Position numbers and translations under genes: made by a program. Shown in pieces: positions 18,504 to 26,595 of a stretch of 64,000 nucleotides of DNA (within the stretch, counting starts at the first letter, position 1; each line of letters begins with the position of its first letter). Under the pieces are notes generated by a model. It saw nothing but the letters and a program-made list of their open reading frames with translations, was not told the DNA's origin and ran no database searches. This DNA comes from Flammeovirgaceae bacterium. GTDB lineage: Bacteria > Bacteroidota > Bacteroidia > Cytophagales > Cyclobacteriaceae. The stretch is taken from positions 1-64,000 of the forward strand of contig JAIYCV010000021.1 in NCBI GenBank assembly GCA_027487845.1, read 5' to 3'.

Positions 18504-19355
18504 TTACAAACTTTTATCCAGCTGATTTTTATAAACGATGGTTCTGTATGGATAGGGGATCTCAATTCCTTCAGCATCGAAACGCTCTTTAATGGTTTTA
18601 AGAAGATCACACTTCAGCTCAAATCCTTCCGTTGGATTTCTTGACCACGCATAGGCACGGAGCAACAACCCAGAGTCAACAAATGAGATGACTCTTACCA
18701 TTACCTTGTGTTCGCCTTTGGCAAGCTCTTCTGCATTTCTATTATCTATACAATAGGGGTGATTGGATGCTTCTTCTTGAATAATACTGCTCGCTAAATC
18801 AATAGACGAATCGAGTGAGATAGTGAATTCCACGAACATTATCACTTTTTCGTCTTCAATCGTAGAGTTAATAATTGTCTCATTGCTAATTACATTATTA
18901 GGGATAACAATTCGCCTGTTTTCGAAGTCTTTAATCACGGTATGACGCAGCGTAATGTCTTCCACATCGCCATTGTACATTTGCCCTATTTTAACTCGAT
19001 CGCCCACACTGAATGGTCTGAATATTACCAGAAAGATGCCACTTATAATGTTTGAAAAGGCAGATTGTGAAGCAAAGCCGACAATTGCTGCCAACACCCC
19101 AGCACCTGTTAATAATGTGGTACTAAATACTTGAAGTGCAGGTATAGATCGGAATATGATGATAATGGCGATGAGTAAAATAATAAAGTCGACCGCATTT
19201 TTAAAGAAGTTATAGCGAGTAGGGTCTACTTTGAGTTTTTTTGCACTCGCTTTTAAGAAGCGCCCCAAAACAAACCGGATAATTCTTCCGACCACAAAAG
19301 CAACGGAAAGAATAATGACCGCGAAAATGATTTGTTCCCAATGTTTACTTGCCAT
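18504..19355 (-). CDS. Small-conductance mechanosensitive channel (MscS family)
   Basis: 283 residues, MscS-sized. It has three N-terminal membrane segments (about 8-30, 50-70 and 80-115). The third is a pore helix rich in Gly/Ala (GAGVLAAIVGFASQSAFSN), followed by the beta domain signature FRPFSVGDRVKIG and then IPNNVISNETIIN. The C-terminal part forms the cytoplasmic vestibule. The channel opens under membrane tension to release solutes during hypo-osmotic shock. It is the first gene of a two-gene unit with corA, a pairing that suggests ion or osmotic homeostasis. Confidence 0.92.
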   Translation of the reverse strand: MASKHWEQIIFAVIILSVAFVVGRIIRFVLGRFLKASAKKLKVDPTRYNFFKNAVDFIILLIAIIIIFRSIPALQVFSTTLLTGAGVLAAIVGFASQSAFSNIISGIFLVIFRPFSVGDRVKIGQMYNGDVEDITLRHTVIKDFENRRIVIPNNVISNETIINSTIEDEKVIMFVEFTISLDSSIDLASSIIQEEASNHPYCIDNRNAEELAKGEHKVMVRVISFVDSGLLLRAYAWSRNPTEGFELKCDLLKTIKERFDAEGIEIPYPYRTIVYKNQLDKSL

Positions 19356-19414
19356 GTTAAAAGTTAATAGGAGAACAAAATAACAAAATAGTTAGCCATT
19401 TTACCGTACTTTTC

Positions 19415-19442
19415 TTGACCGAGTGGTAGCATTATATTTTTG
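19415..19442 (+). promoter_or_regulatory. Promoter of the polyprenyl synthase gene
   Basis: TTG at 19415-19417 and TATTTTTG at 19435-19442 are 17 nt apart and resemble the Bacteroidota -33/-7 pair. A start near 19449 would leave about 48 nt before the ATG at 19497, but only about 12 nt before the upstream ATG at 19461. Confidence 0.45.
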
Positions 19443-19496
19443 AGTTCGCGCCAATAGGCTATGGACTCTACTCCCGAATCCGTAATATTGTGCCTT

Positions 19497-20471
19497 ATGT
19501 CTTTGCGTTTAGAGGATATCAAATCTCCGATTTCATCTCAAATGGAAGAGTTCGAACATACGTTTCGTTCCTCCATGAAAACGCGCGTTCTGTTGCTTGA
19601 CAAGATCATGAATTACATTGTGAAGCGCAAAGGCAAACAGATTCGGCCAATGTTTATTTTTTTAAGTGCAGGTGCCTGCGGAAGAATTAATGACTCCACC
19701 TTCAGAGGTGCCGCATTAATAGAATTGGTTCACACGGCAAGCCTGGTGCATGATGATGTAGTTGATAATGCCAATTACCGAAGAGGTTTCTTTTCAGTTA
19801 ATGCTCTGTGGAAAAACAAAATTGCTGTTTTAGTAGGCGATTTTCTCCTTACAAGAGGGTTGTTTTTAGCACTGGAGCACAAAGACTATGAGTTACTTTC
19901 TATTTGCACGAATGCCGTTAAGGAGATGAGTGAAGGTGAACTTATGCAGATGGAAAAAGCAAGGCAACTTGATATTACCGAGGAGGTGTATTTTGAGATA
20001 ATTCGGCAAAAGACCGCCTCGTTAATAGCATCCTGCTGCGCTATTGGTGCCAGCTCAAGTGGAGCATCTCCAGAGGTTGTTCAAAAGATGAAAACATTTG
20101 GGGAGTTAGTAGGTATGGCATTTCAAATTAAAGATGATTTGTTCGATTTCGGGGACGATGAAATCGGTAAACCGTTGGGTATTGACATAAAGGAGAAGAA
20201 GATGACCCTGCCTTTGATTTATGCCCTTTCAAAAAGCTCGTGGTTGGAAAAGCGGAGAGTGATTAACATTATCAAAAACAATAGTGATCAACCCAAAAAG
20301 GTAAAGGAGGTGATTGAGTTTGTGAAGGCTTCAGGTGGCTTGCAATATGCAAAAAAATCGATGGGTGAGTATCATGGTAAAGCACTTGAATTGTTAAGCG
20401 GATTTCCTGAGTCCGAATATAAAACCTCGTTGTTACAGTTGGTTCAATTTACCATCGAACGAAAGACCTAG
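19497..20471 (+). CDS. Polyprenyl diphosphate synthase (long-chain)
   Basis: 324 residues from the ATG at 19497; an in-frame ATG at 19461 would add 12 poorly conserved residues. Both aspartate-rich motifs are present: HDDVVD (about residue 84) and KDDLFDF (about residue 212). They bind Mg2+-diphosphate. The residue five before the first motif is Ala, a small side chain that usually allows long products. Together with the family resemblance this suggests a menaquinone side-chain synthase (hepta/octaprenyl) rather than a GGPP synthase, although the isoprenoid block next door makes GGPP supply possible. Soluble, all-helical. It converges with the GT39-type gene, with 8 bp between stops. Confidence 0.88.
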   Translation: MSLRLEDIKSPISSQMEEFEHTFRSSMKTRVLLLDKIMNYIVKRKGKQIRPMFIFLSAGACGRINDSTFRGAALIELVHTASLVHDDVVDNANYRRGFFSVNALWKNKIAVLVGDFLLTRGLFLALEHKDYELLSICTNAVKEMSEGELMQMEKARQLDITEEVYFEIIRQKTASLIASCCAIGASSSGASPEVVQKMKTFGELVGMAFQIKDDLFDFGDDEIGKPLGIDIKEKKMTLPLIYALSKSSWLEKRRVINIIKNNSDQPKKVKEVIEFVKASGGLQYAKKSMGEYHGKALELLSGFPESEYKTSLLQLVQFTIERKT

Positions 20472-20479
20472 CTAAAAAA

Positions 20480-22045
20480 TCAGTTAACCGCTACCAATGA
20501 CACGGGGCTTTCAAATAAATCTTTTGCTTTGAAAGTAACGGTGAAATCAGAGCGTTTTAGTTGGTTCCATTCTTCTTCGGCTGAAATAATGAGCACTTTT
20601 CCGTTTTCTTCAACAAAAGCATTTAGTTCATCTTCATTGTCAAGTCTTTTGATAGACGTACCTAATTGAAAAACATAGGCAGAATTAATTCGCTTATAGT
20701 AGGCCATAGGTCTATTGTATTCCTTTACCATTTTCACGCTTCTGACAACTGGATTTTTACCATCCACCTGCGGAAGCACAAACGATGAAATAAGAATTAG
20801 CAGTGTTATAAAAGTGGTAATATAAGTGTAAAAAGCATTTTCAACCTGGTCCTTTTTTAGGTAATAAAACGCTATGAAAGCTCCGATTGGAACAACCACA
20901 AAAAATAATCCCCTCAAATAAAGATCTTTCAACTCGGGATCTATCTGCAAAGCAATAACCGCTGCCACTGGCATGGCGATGCCTATCACGCAAAAAACAA
21001 TTCCATTGATCCAGAGTTTTTTTGTTTGTGCGAAAGCTGCCTCTTTGCATTTGTAAACAAACGATGCGAGTAGTATAGCTGCAAAAGGTACACAGGGTTC
21101 TACGTAACTCGGTAAAACAGTTTTTGAAAAAAAGAAAAAACCAATTACACCCAAACAGGCACTTATTGAGAATAAAATAAAAGGCTGTTCTTTTCGTGAT
21201 CGCCACGCCTCACGCAGTGTTTGTGGAAGAAAGATTGAAACTGGCAGTAATGCTGCAAAGACAATTATTACACCATCAAATAAAAAACCACCGTGTCCTT
21301 CGAACGTAGAAGTATAGCGTTCAAGGTTATGTGTGATAAAGAAATAAGTTAACCAATCCCAGTTGGTAACAAGGCCAACACCCACATACCATGGCAAACC
21401 GATGACCAAGGTCAATAATGCTCCCGTAAAAATATGCAATGATAAAATAGTCTTAATCGAGAAGTCCTTTTTTAAGATTAAGAATAAAAGAATAACAATT
21501 CCCGGTAACGCAAATGCGATGGGCCCTTTGGCAACGAAACCAAAGCCTAAACAGGCATAGAAGTAATATAAGAATGAACTTTTCTTTTCGGTATACCCAA
21601 CATAAAATGACAATAACCCAAAGGTTAAAAAGAAAAGTAAAAAAGGATCTGGCACGGCCATTCTAAATTGAACGGCAAGCTGAAGGGATGAGATAAGAAT
21701 GAGAGATGTATACCAGGCTGTTGTTTCATTTATAATTTTTTTTACAAATTGAAAAACAGAAAGCACCAATAATACACCGAAGATTACAGAGAAGAAGCGA
21801 GCCGAAAACGGATTGATGCCGAAGACCTTATAGCTTATCACCATAAAGAGATATTGCAGTGCTGGTTTATCGTGGTAGTCGTTATTAAAAGTAGGCACAA
21901 ATGGATCACCTCTTCTCATCATTTCGACTGCACTGCCTGCATTTTTTGCTTCGTCCAGTGTGTAGATGGATGTGCCCCAATAATTCCATCCATAAACTAC
22001 TAATGAGAGAAGTACTACCAGAACTGATTTATTCATGAACGACAT
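20480..22045 (-). CDS. GT39/ArnT-like membrane glycosyltransferase
   Basis: 521 residues. An N-terminal helix is followed by YTLDEAKN, where the acidic pair corresponds to the catalytic Asp/Glu of GT-C enzymes, and DYHDKPALQY. About eleven or twelve hydrophobic helices extend to about residue 415, with a small C-terminal periplasmic domain. These proteins move sugars from polyprenyl-phosphate donors to lipids or proteins on the outer face of the membrane. Its place beside polyprenyl synthase and idi fits a need for a prenyl-phosphate carrier. It is 47 bp downstream of idi on the same strand and may be the last gene of the crt unit. The acceptor is unknown. Confidence 0.8.
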   Translation of the reverse strand: MSFMNKSVLVVLLSLVVYGWNYWGTSIYTLDEAKNAGSAVEMMRRGDPFVPTFNNDYHDKPALQYLFMVISYKVFGINPFSARFFSVIFGVLLVLSVFQFVKKIINETTAWYTSLILISSLQLAVQFRMAVPDPFLLFFLTFGLLSFYVGYTEKKSSFLYYFYACLGFGFVAKGPIAFALPGIVILLFLILKKDFSIKTILSLHIFTGALLTLVIGLPWYVGVGLVTNWDWLTYFFITHNLERYTSTFEGHGGFLFDGVIIVFAALLPVSIFLPQTLREAWRSRKEQPFILFSISACLGVIGFFFFSKTVLPSYVEPCVPFAAILLASFVYKCKEAAFAQTKKLWINGIVFCVIGIAMPVAAVIALQIDPELKDLYLRGLFFVVVPIGAFIAFYYLKKDQVENAFYTYITTFITLLILISSFVLPQVDGKNPVVRSVKMVKEYNRPMAYYKRINSAYVFQLGTSIKRLDNEDELNAFVEENGKVLIISAEEEWNQLKRSDFTVTFKAKDLFESPVSLVAVN

Positions 22046-22092
22046 AGTTAAGCTATCGCAAAACTAACATTTGGTGCCGGATAAATGGCAAT

Positions 22093-22623
22093 TCAACTAT
22101 GCCCCAATGAATGGAGTTTTGCGGAAAACTCTGGGTGATCTAAAATCATTTTGAACCAACAACTAAATAACTGCGGATTTTCTTGAATCGAATTTTTTAA
22201 TGACGCGAGGTTTTCAAACCTCCAATCCATGGCTTCTTCTGGATTTAAAGACGGCTCACCATCAAATCGTCCAATAAAAACATGATCACATTCATGCTCT
22301 ATGAGTTCGTTTTCAAGCGCTGCTTTATAGATAAATTTGAAAGCGAATGTTGGTTGCAGATCAATTCCCATTTCCTGCAACAGTTTTCTTTTCGTAGCTA
22401 ATTGCAAATCTTCATTGGGAAGCGGATGGCTGCAACAAGTGTTTGTCCACAAACCGCCACTGTGATACTTGTTAAGCGATCGTTGCTGCAGCAATAATTC
22501 ACCTCTTGAATTGAAAAGTAATATCGAAAAAGCTCTGTGCAGCATTCCTTTCTGATGCGCTTCTAATTTCTCCATTGTGCCCAATTCGGCATCGTGCTCA
22601 TCCACTAAAATAACGTGCTCCAC
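22093..22623 (-). CDS. idi: Isopentenyl-diphosphate delta-isomerase, type 1
   Basis: 176 residues with a Nudix fold. NTCCSHPLPNE (around 60-70) contains the catalytic Cys and the first metal-binding His, and EHECDHVFIG (around 115) contains the catalytic Glu region. It interconverts IPP and DMAPP, the starter units for all isoprenoids. The gene begins 1 bp after the crtB stop, so it is translationally close-coupled in a crtI-crtB-idi unit. The genes are consistent with a supply route for carotenoid synthesis. Confidence 0.93.
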   Translation of the reverse strand: MEHVILVDEHDAELGTMEKLEAHQKGMLHRAFSILLFNSRGELLLQQRSLNKYHSGGLWTNTCCSHPLPNEDLQLATKRKLLQEMGIDLQPTFAFKFIYKAALENELIEHECDHVFIGRFDGEPSLNPEEAMDWRFENLASLKNSIQENPQLFSCWFKMILDHPEFSAKLHSLGHS

Positions 22624-22624
22624 C

Positions 22625-23503
22625 TCAGATTAATTTAAGCTGATGTTTTACGTAGGAATAGGCGAGAATAGATAATTTTTGCCTGTTGCGAATTCGTATT
22701 CGTTGATTCATTACCCGTTCGGGTGGGGTATTTTTTATTTTTTTGAACAGTGCATAGTAATACACATAAGCCACATACATACCCAACCTAACCGCGTGCG
22801 GAAGTTGTTTTATTCCTTCAAAACCAGCTTTAAAATCGATATCAATGTTATCCTCAATTTTTCTTTTGCTTTCTGCGTCAAACCTACTTAAGTCAATGCC
22901 GGGGAAGTAGTTTCTTCCCATTCCTTTAAAATCTGCTTTCAAATCGCGCAAAAAATTGATTTTTTGAAATGCGGCACCCAAATGCATGGCATTTGCCTTC
23001 AAGCGTTGATACATCGCATCGTCTCTTTTGCAGAATACGCGCAGACACATCAGGCCCACCACTTGCGCTGAGCCTAAAATGTACTCATCAATGCCTTGCT
23101 GATCGTATTCAGTCTCCGTTAAATCCATTTCCATACTTTTCAGAAACTGATCATACAAGCTAGCTTCAATGTTGAAACTGTTAACAGTTTTTTGAAAACT
23201 ATTCAAGATTGGGTTTAGGCTTATTTTTTCGGCAACAGCCCTGTGCGTATCTTGTTTAAACCGATCGAGAAGTGTCTGCTTATCAAAGTCATGGAAGGTA
23301 TCTACAATTTCGTCTGCAAAACGGACAAAACCATAAATAGCGTAAATAGGATCTTGAACTTCCTTATCAAGACAGCGAATGCCCAGCGAGAACGAAGTAC
23401 TGTAAGAACGCGTCACCACTTTACTGCAACTGATAGACACTTTGTTGAAAAGTTTCTGATAATCCATTCCGGAGGCTAATTCTTTTATTTCGAACTCGGT
23501 CAC
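22625..23503 (-). CDS. crtB: Phytoene synthase (squalene/phytoene synthase family)
   Basis: 292 residues. Two aspartate-rich substrate motifs are visible: FADEIVDTFHD (around 81-91) and NFLRDLKAD (around 183-191). The helix YSTSFSLGIR near the N-terminus is the family signature. The enzyme joins two GGPP molecules to phytoene at the membrane surface. Its start overlaps the crtI stop by 4 bp, so the two are translationally coupled. A role in squalene synthesis is unlikely given the neighbouring phytoene desaturase. Confidence 0.92.
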   Translation of the reverse strand: MTEFEIKELASGMDYQKLFNKVSISCSKVVTRSYSTSFSLGIRCLDKEVQDPIYAIYGFVRFADEIVDTFHDFDKQTLLDRFKQDTHRAVAEKISLNPILNSFQKTVNSFNIEASLYDQFLKSMEMDLTETEYDQQGIDEYILGSAQVVGLMCLRVFCKRDDAMYQRLKANAMHLGAAFQKINFLRDLKADFKGMGRNYFPGIDLSRFDAESKRKIEDNIDIDFKAGFEGIKQLPHAVRLGMYVAYVYYYALFKKIKNTPPERVMNQRIRIRNRQKLSILAYSYVKHQLKLI

Positions 23504-24981
23504 AAGTTATTGGATTTGGCTTTCTTTATCAATTCTTCGGCAACTACTTGCCCAGAAATTAATGATGGAGGTACTCCAGGGCCAGGCACAGTCAATTGTC
23601 CAGTATAAAACAGATTTTTAACATTTTTGTTTAAAATAGAAGGTTTAAGGTTGGCTGTTTGCCGGATTGTATTGGCCAAGCCATAGGCATTGCCCTTATA
23701 AGCATTATAATCAGCGATGAAATCAGTGTGTGCATAGCTTCTCTTGTAATCGATATGTGCTCGAATGGAGTCGCCAGTTAGCGCTTCTAATCTGTTCATT
23801 ACCAGATCGAAGTAGTTCTCTCGGACAGTTTCATCATCTTTTAAATCGGGCGCTACCGGAATCAAAATAAACATGTTTTCGTGTCCTTCGGGTGCAACTG
23901 TATCGTCCGTCTTTGAAGTACAGCAAACATAAAAAAGTGGGTCGCTGGGCCACTTTTTAGTGTCATAAATTTCCTGGGCATGGATGGCGAAGTCACGATC
24001 GAAGAACAAATTGTGGTGCAGAAGATTTTTAACTTTCTTTTTTATGCCGAGGTAAAAAATTAAGCTGGAAGGTGCCATTACACGGCTATCCCAATACTTT
24101 TCAGAGTATTGACGGTACTCTTTGTCGAGCAGGTGTTGCTCAACATGGTGGTAATCTGCTCCAGCAACCACCCCATCTACTGCAATGGCGTTTCCATTTA
24201 CCTTGATTTGTGTGGCCCGATGGGAGGCAATATCAATTTTATCAACGGCAGCATTAAACTCGAACTTCACACCTTGTTGTCTCGCCAGTGCTTCCATTGC
24301 CTCAGCAATCTTAAACATACCACCTTTCGGATACCACGTACCAAGTGCCATATCGGCATAATTCATCAAACTGTACAACGCTGGAGTTCGTTGAGCAGGT
24401 GCTCCTAAAAACAAGACAGGAAACTCAAGCAACTGAACCAGTTCTGGGTTTTTAAAATACCCCCTCACGTGATTGGATATGGAGGTGAACACGTCTAGTT
24501 TGAAAAGCCCGGCAAACAGTTCGGTGTCGAACAGTTCAGCTATTGAAATTCCGGGCTTGTAAACTAACTTATTGATGCCTACTTCGTACTTGTATTTTCC
24601 TTCGGCAAGGAATTTCTTCAGAAAAACGCTACTTCCCGGTTCGCGATCTTCAAATAGTTGGTAAAGCCCCTCCAGACTGGCTGGCACATCCATAACATCA
24701 TCTTTCGAATAGAAAACCCTATAAGAAGGGCTTAATCGCGAAAGCGAATAAAAGTCTTTAGCACTCTTCCCAAAACGATTAAAGTATTTCTCAAACACAT
24801 CGGGCATCCAATACCAGCTCGGCCCCATGTCAAATACGTAGCCATCGCTCGTAAACTTTCTTGCTCGCCCACCGCTGCTGCTATTTTTTTCATAAATGGT
24901 AACATCCATGCCTGCCTCTGCAAGGCACGTGGCCGCAGCCAAACCAGCAAAACCTGAACCTATAACTGCTATTTTTTTCAT
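23500..24981 (-). CDS. crtI: Phytoene desaturase (CrtI family)
   Basis: 493 residues from the ATG at 24981. The longer frame from 25017 adds 12 residues that precede the FAD motif and run into the upstream terminator, so I reject it. GSGFAGLAAATCLAEAG (around 7-23) is the dinucleotide-binding fold. The C-terminus has the bacterial-type desaturase signature YTGQLTVPGPGVPPSLISG. It introduces double bonds into phytoene to make coloured carotenoids. It overlaps crtB by 4 bp. A rho-independent terminator ends only 18 bp before its start. Confidence 0.92.
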   Translation of the reverse strand: MKKIAVIGSGFAGLAAATCLAEAGMDVTIYEKNSSSGGRARKFTSDGYVFDMGPSWYWMPDVFEKYFNRFGKSAKDFYSLSRLSPSYRVFYSKDDVMDVPASLEGLYQLFEDREPGSSVFLKKFLAEGKYKYEVGINKLVYKPGISIAELFDTELFAGLFKLDVFTSISNHVRGYFKNPELVQLLEFPVLFLGAPAQRTPALYSLMNYADMALGTWYPKGGMFKIAEAMEALARQQGVKFEFNAAVDKIDIASHRATQIKVNGNAIAVDGVVAGADYHHVEQHLLDKEYRQYSEKYWDSRVMAPSSLIFYLGIKKKVKNLLHHNLFFDRDFAIHAQEIYDTKKWPSDPLFYVCCTSKTDDTVAPEGHENMFILIPVAPDLKDDETVRENYFDLVMNRLEALTGDSIRAHIDYKRSYAHTDFIADYNAYKGNAYGLANTIRQTANLKPSILNKNVKNLFYTGQLTVPGPGVPPSLISGQVVAEELIKKAKSNNL

Positions 24982-24998
24982 CAGAAATGGATAAAAAC

Positions 24999-25034
24999 AA
25001 AAAAACCTTTCAGGCAAATAACCAGAAAGGTTTT
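24999..25034 (-). terminator. Terminator between the sigma factor gene and crtI
   Basis: On the minus strand AAAACCTTTC pairs perfectly with GAAAGGTTTT (10 bp). Two more G-C pairs follow past one mismatch, around a 7-nt loop. The stem runs into a U-tract of seven, then G and five more U. It lies 19 bp past the sigma factor stop and 18 bp before the crtI ATG. Confidence 0.75.
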
Positions 25035-25053
25035 GGTATGTTCAACTTGAATT

Positions 25054-25557
25054 TTAATTGTAGCCAGTCAATTTCTTTTGAATCTCTTTTCTGGCATGAA
25101 ATATTCTGTTCTTCACAGTTCCAATCGGTATTTGAAGGTGATCGGCTATTTCATTGTATTTGTAGCCGGACGTATGCATTTTAAAAGGAATCAGCAATTC
25201 ATCTTTAATTCCAAGTACGTTTCTCCAAATTTCTTTGAATTCAAAACTGCCTTCTGGCCGATTGAACGTATGCATATCTTCTACATTGAGAAAATACAGA
25301 TCTTTTGTGGTATCGTTAGATGTTTTGGCACGTTGGTGCTTGCGGTAGTTATTGATGTAGGTGTTGCGCATAATGGTAAACAGCCAACCTTTCAGATTAG
25401 TATCTTCTCGGAATTTATCCCGGTAGGTCAACGCCTTCAGCATTGTGTCTTGCACTAAGTCTTGCGACTCTTCTTTGTCGTTGGTAAACTTTCTGGAAAA
25501 GGTTCTTAATGTAGAACGAAGACTAGCAATTTGCGTGGTGAATTCGATGGCTTCCAT
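25054..25557 (-). CDS. ECF-type RNA polymerase sigma factor
   Basis: 167 residues from the ATG at 25557; the longer reading from 25617 overlaps the promoter and is rejected. Region 2 (SQDLVQDTMLKAL, GWLFTIMRNTYINNYR) lies at about 30-85. Region 4 (YNEIADHLQIPIGTVKNRIFHARKEI) forms the C-terminal helix-turn-helix. No anti-sigma gene is adjacent. It is placed between a MerR-cobalamin regulator and crtI, the order seen in carotenoid loci, where such factors switch on pigment genes in response to light. It may drive crtI-crtB-idi; direct control is inference. Confidence 0.9.
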   Translation of the reverse strand: MEAIEFTTQIASLRSTLRTFSRKFTNDKEESQDLVQDTMLKALTYRDKFREDTNLKGWLFTIMRNTYINNYRKHQRAKTSNDTTKDLYFLNVEDMHTFNRPEGSFEFKEIWRNVLGIKDELLIPFKMHTSGYKYNEIADHLQIPIGTVKNRIFHARKEIQKKLTGYN

Positions 25558-25587
25558 TTTGTTTATTTTTTCGTTTGAAATGTTAGA

Positions 25588-25617
25588 CAAAATTAAGAAC
25601 TGTACTTTAGAAAGCAA
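25588..25617 (-). promoter_or_regulatory. Promoter of the ECF sigma factor gene
   Basis: On the minus strand TTG (25617-25615), a 19-nt spacer and TAATTTTG (25595-25588) fit the Bacteroidota housekeeping promoter. The predicted start near 25581 leaves about 25 nt before the ATG at 25557 and rules out the longer ORF. Confidence 0.65.
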
Positions 25618-25640
25618 GTAAATCCTGTTAATAATTATTT

Positions 25641-26525
25641 TCAGGCCGATTGTGCTTCTAAAAGATGCTTTAATTCCTTTGCATCCCTAAAAAGGAACAG
25701 ATTTTTGGCTTTCTCGACCTTTGTTTTTGCCAAGGCCGATCCGGTGAGCAGAATCTTAGCGGAAGGGAAATCTTTGCAAAGTGTTGAAATATACTCGGGC
25801 AATTCGGAAGCTACGGGAAAGGATGTGATGGACGTTAAGATAAAATTCGGCTTATGTATTTTGCCTATGAGTAGAATATCGCGATAAGGCACAGTTTGCC
25901 CTAGATAATGGCTTCTTACGCCTATTTTTCTAACAACATAATGGTAAAACAATAGACCGATTTCATGCAGTTCGTTTTCAGGTAAAAACAACATTGCCTT
26001 TTTTTTACTTTTTGGCGGGATCGGCAACGCGTCAATGGCTACTATCATTTTCTGTCGAATTAAATGGGTAATAAAATGCTCTTGCGCGGGGCTTACGTTA
26101 CCAGCATGCCAGAGAATGCCAATTTTTTGCAGAAAAGGATATAGTACTTCGAGAACGGCCGCTTCAAAACCCATTTTTTGAGAAATTACTTCGAGCACCG
26201 CATTAAAAGATTCTTCTTCCATATCAATCATGGCGGTAATCAATTGATCGATGTGGATTTCGTTGTCATGCTTTTGTTCGCTCAATTCCAGCACCTTTTT
26301 AGCCAATTCTTCTTCAGAAAGCTGCACTAGCTTTGATATTTTAAGCCCGCGATTATTCAAAAGTGAAACATTGATAATCTTTTTTAAATCATCGTCAGAG
26401 TAGTATCGAATGTTGGTAGACGTACGTTTGGGCGTTATGATAGCATACCGTTTTTCCCAAATACGAAGCGTGTGGGCTTTAATCCCCGAAAGAAGTTCAA
26501 GTTCTTTTATTGAGTATTGGCCCAT
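25641..26525 (-). CDS. MerR-type regulator with cobalamin-binding domain (CarH/LitR-like)
   Basis: 294 residues. An N-terminal MerR winged helix (about 3-70, YSIKELELLSGIKAHTLRIWEKRY) is followed by a B12-binding four-helix bundle (about 85-165) and a Rossmann-like domain (about 175-290). All light-sensing residues of Thermus CarH have matches: Trp139-His140 and Glu149-His150 in the W-x9-EH motif, and E185-x-H187-x-x-G190 for the lower axial His ligand. So it should bind adenosylcobalamin, repress in the dark and release DNA in light (known for the family). The likely targets are its own divergent promoter region and the sigma factor/crt genes just downstream. Confidence 0.85.
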   Translation of the reverse strand: MGQYSIKELELLSGIKAHTLRIWEKRYAIITPKRTSTNIRYYSDDDLKKIINVSLLNNRGLKISKLVQLSEEELAKKVLELSEQKHDNEIHIDQLITAMIDMEEESFNAVLEVISQKMGFEAAVLEVLYPFLQKIGILWHAGNVSPAQEHFITHLIRQKMIVAIDALPIPPKSKKKAMLFLPENELHEIGLLFYHYVVRKIGVRSHYLGQTVPYRDILLIGKIHKPNFILTSITSFPVASELPEYISTLCKDFPSAKILLTGSALAKTKVEKAKNLFLFRDAKELKHLLEAQSA

Positions 26526-26539
26526 TTTTTATCGGTATG

Positions 26540-26570
26540 TTTGATGCACAAATTTAACAAACTAGTATTG
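26540..26570 (+). promoter_or_regulatory. Promoter of the ligase-associated helicase gene
   Basis: TTTG at 26540-26543, a 19-nt spacer, then TAGTATTG at 26563-26570 (one mismatch to TAnnTTTG). The ATG at 26596 follows 25 bp later. It overlaps the divergent merR promoter. Confidence 0.45.
26549..26556 (-). promoter_or_regulatory. -7 promoter element of the merR-type gene
   Basis: On the minus strand TAAATTTG matches TAnnTTTG exactly, 23 bp before the ATG at 26525. A TTG lies 17 nt upstream of it. It sits inside the spacer of the divergent helicase promoter, so binding at one should affect the other. Confidence 0.5.
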
Positions 26571-26595
26571 ACTCAATTTGTTCAATCTTGGCTTT

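Noticed and set aside
24982-25017. Longer start of crtI
   Set aside because: The extra 12 codons overlap the sigma factor terminator and precede the FAD motif, which normally lies right at the N-terminus.
25558-25617. Longer start of the ECF sigma factor
   Set aside because: The segment contains the sigma gene promoter (TTG-N19-TAATTTTG).
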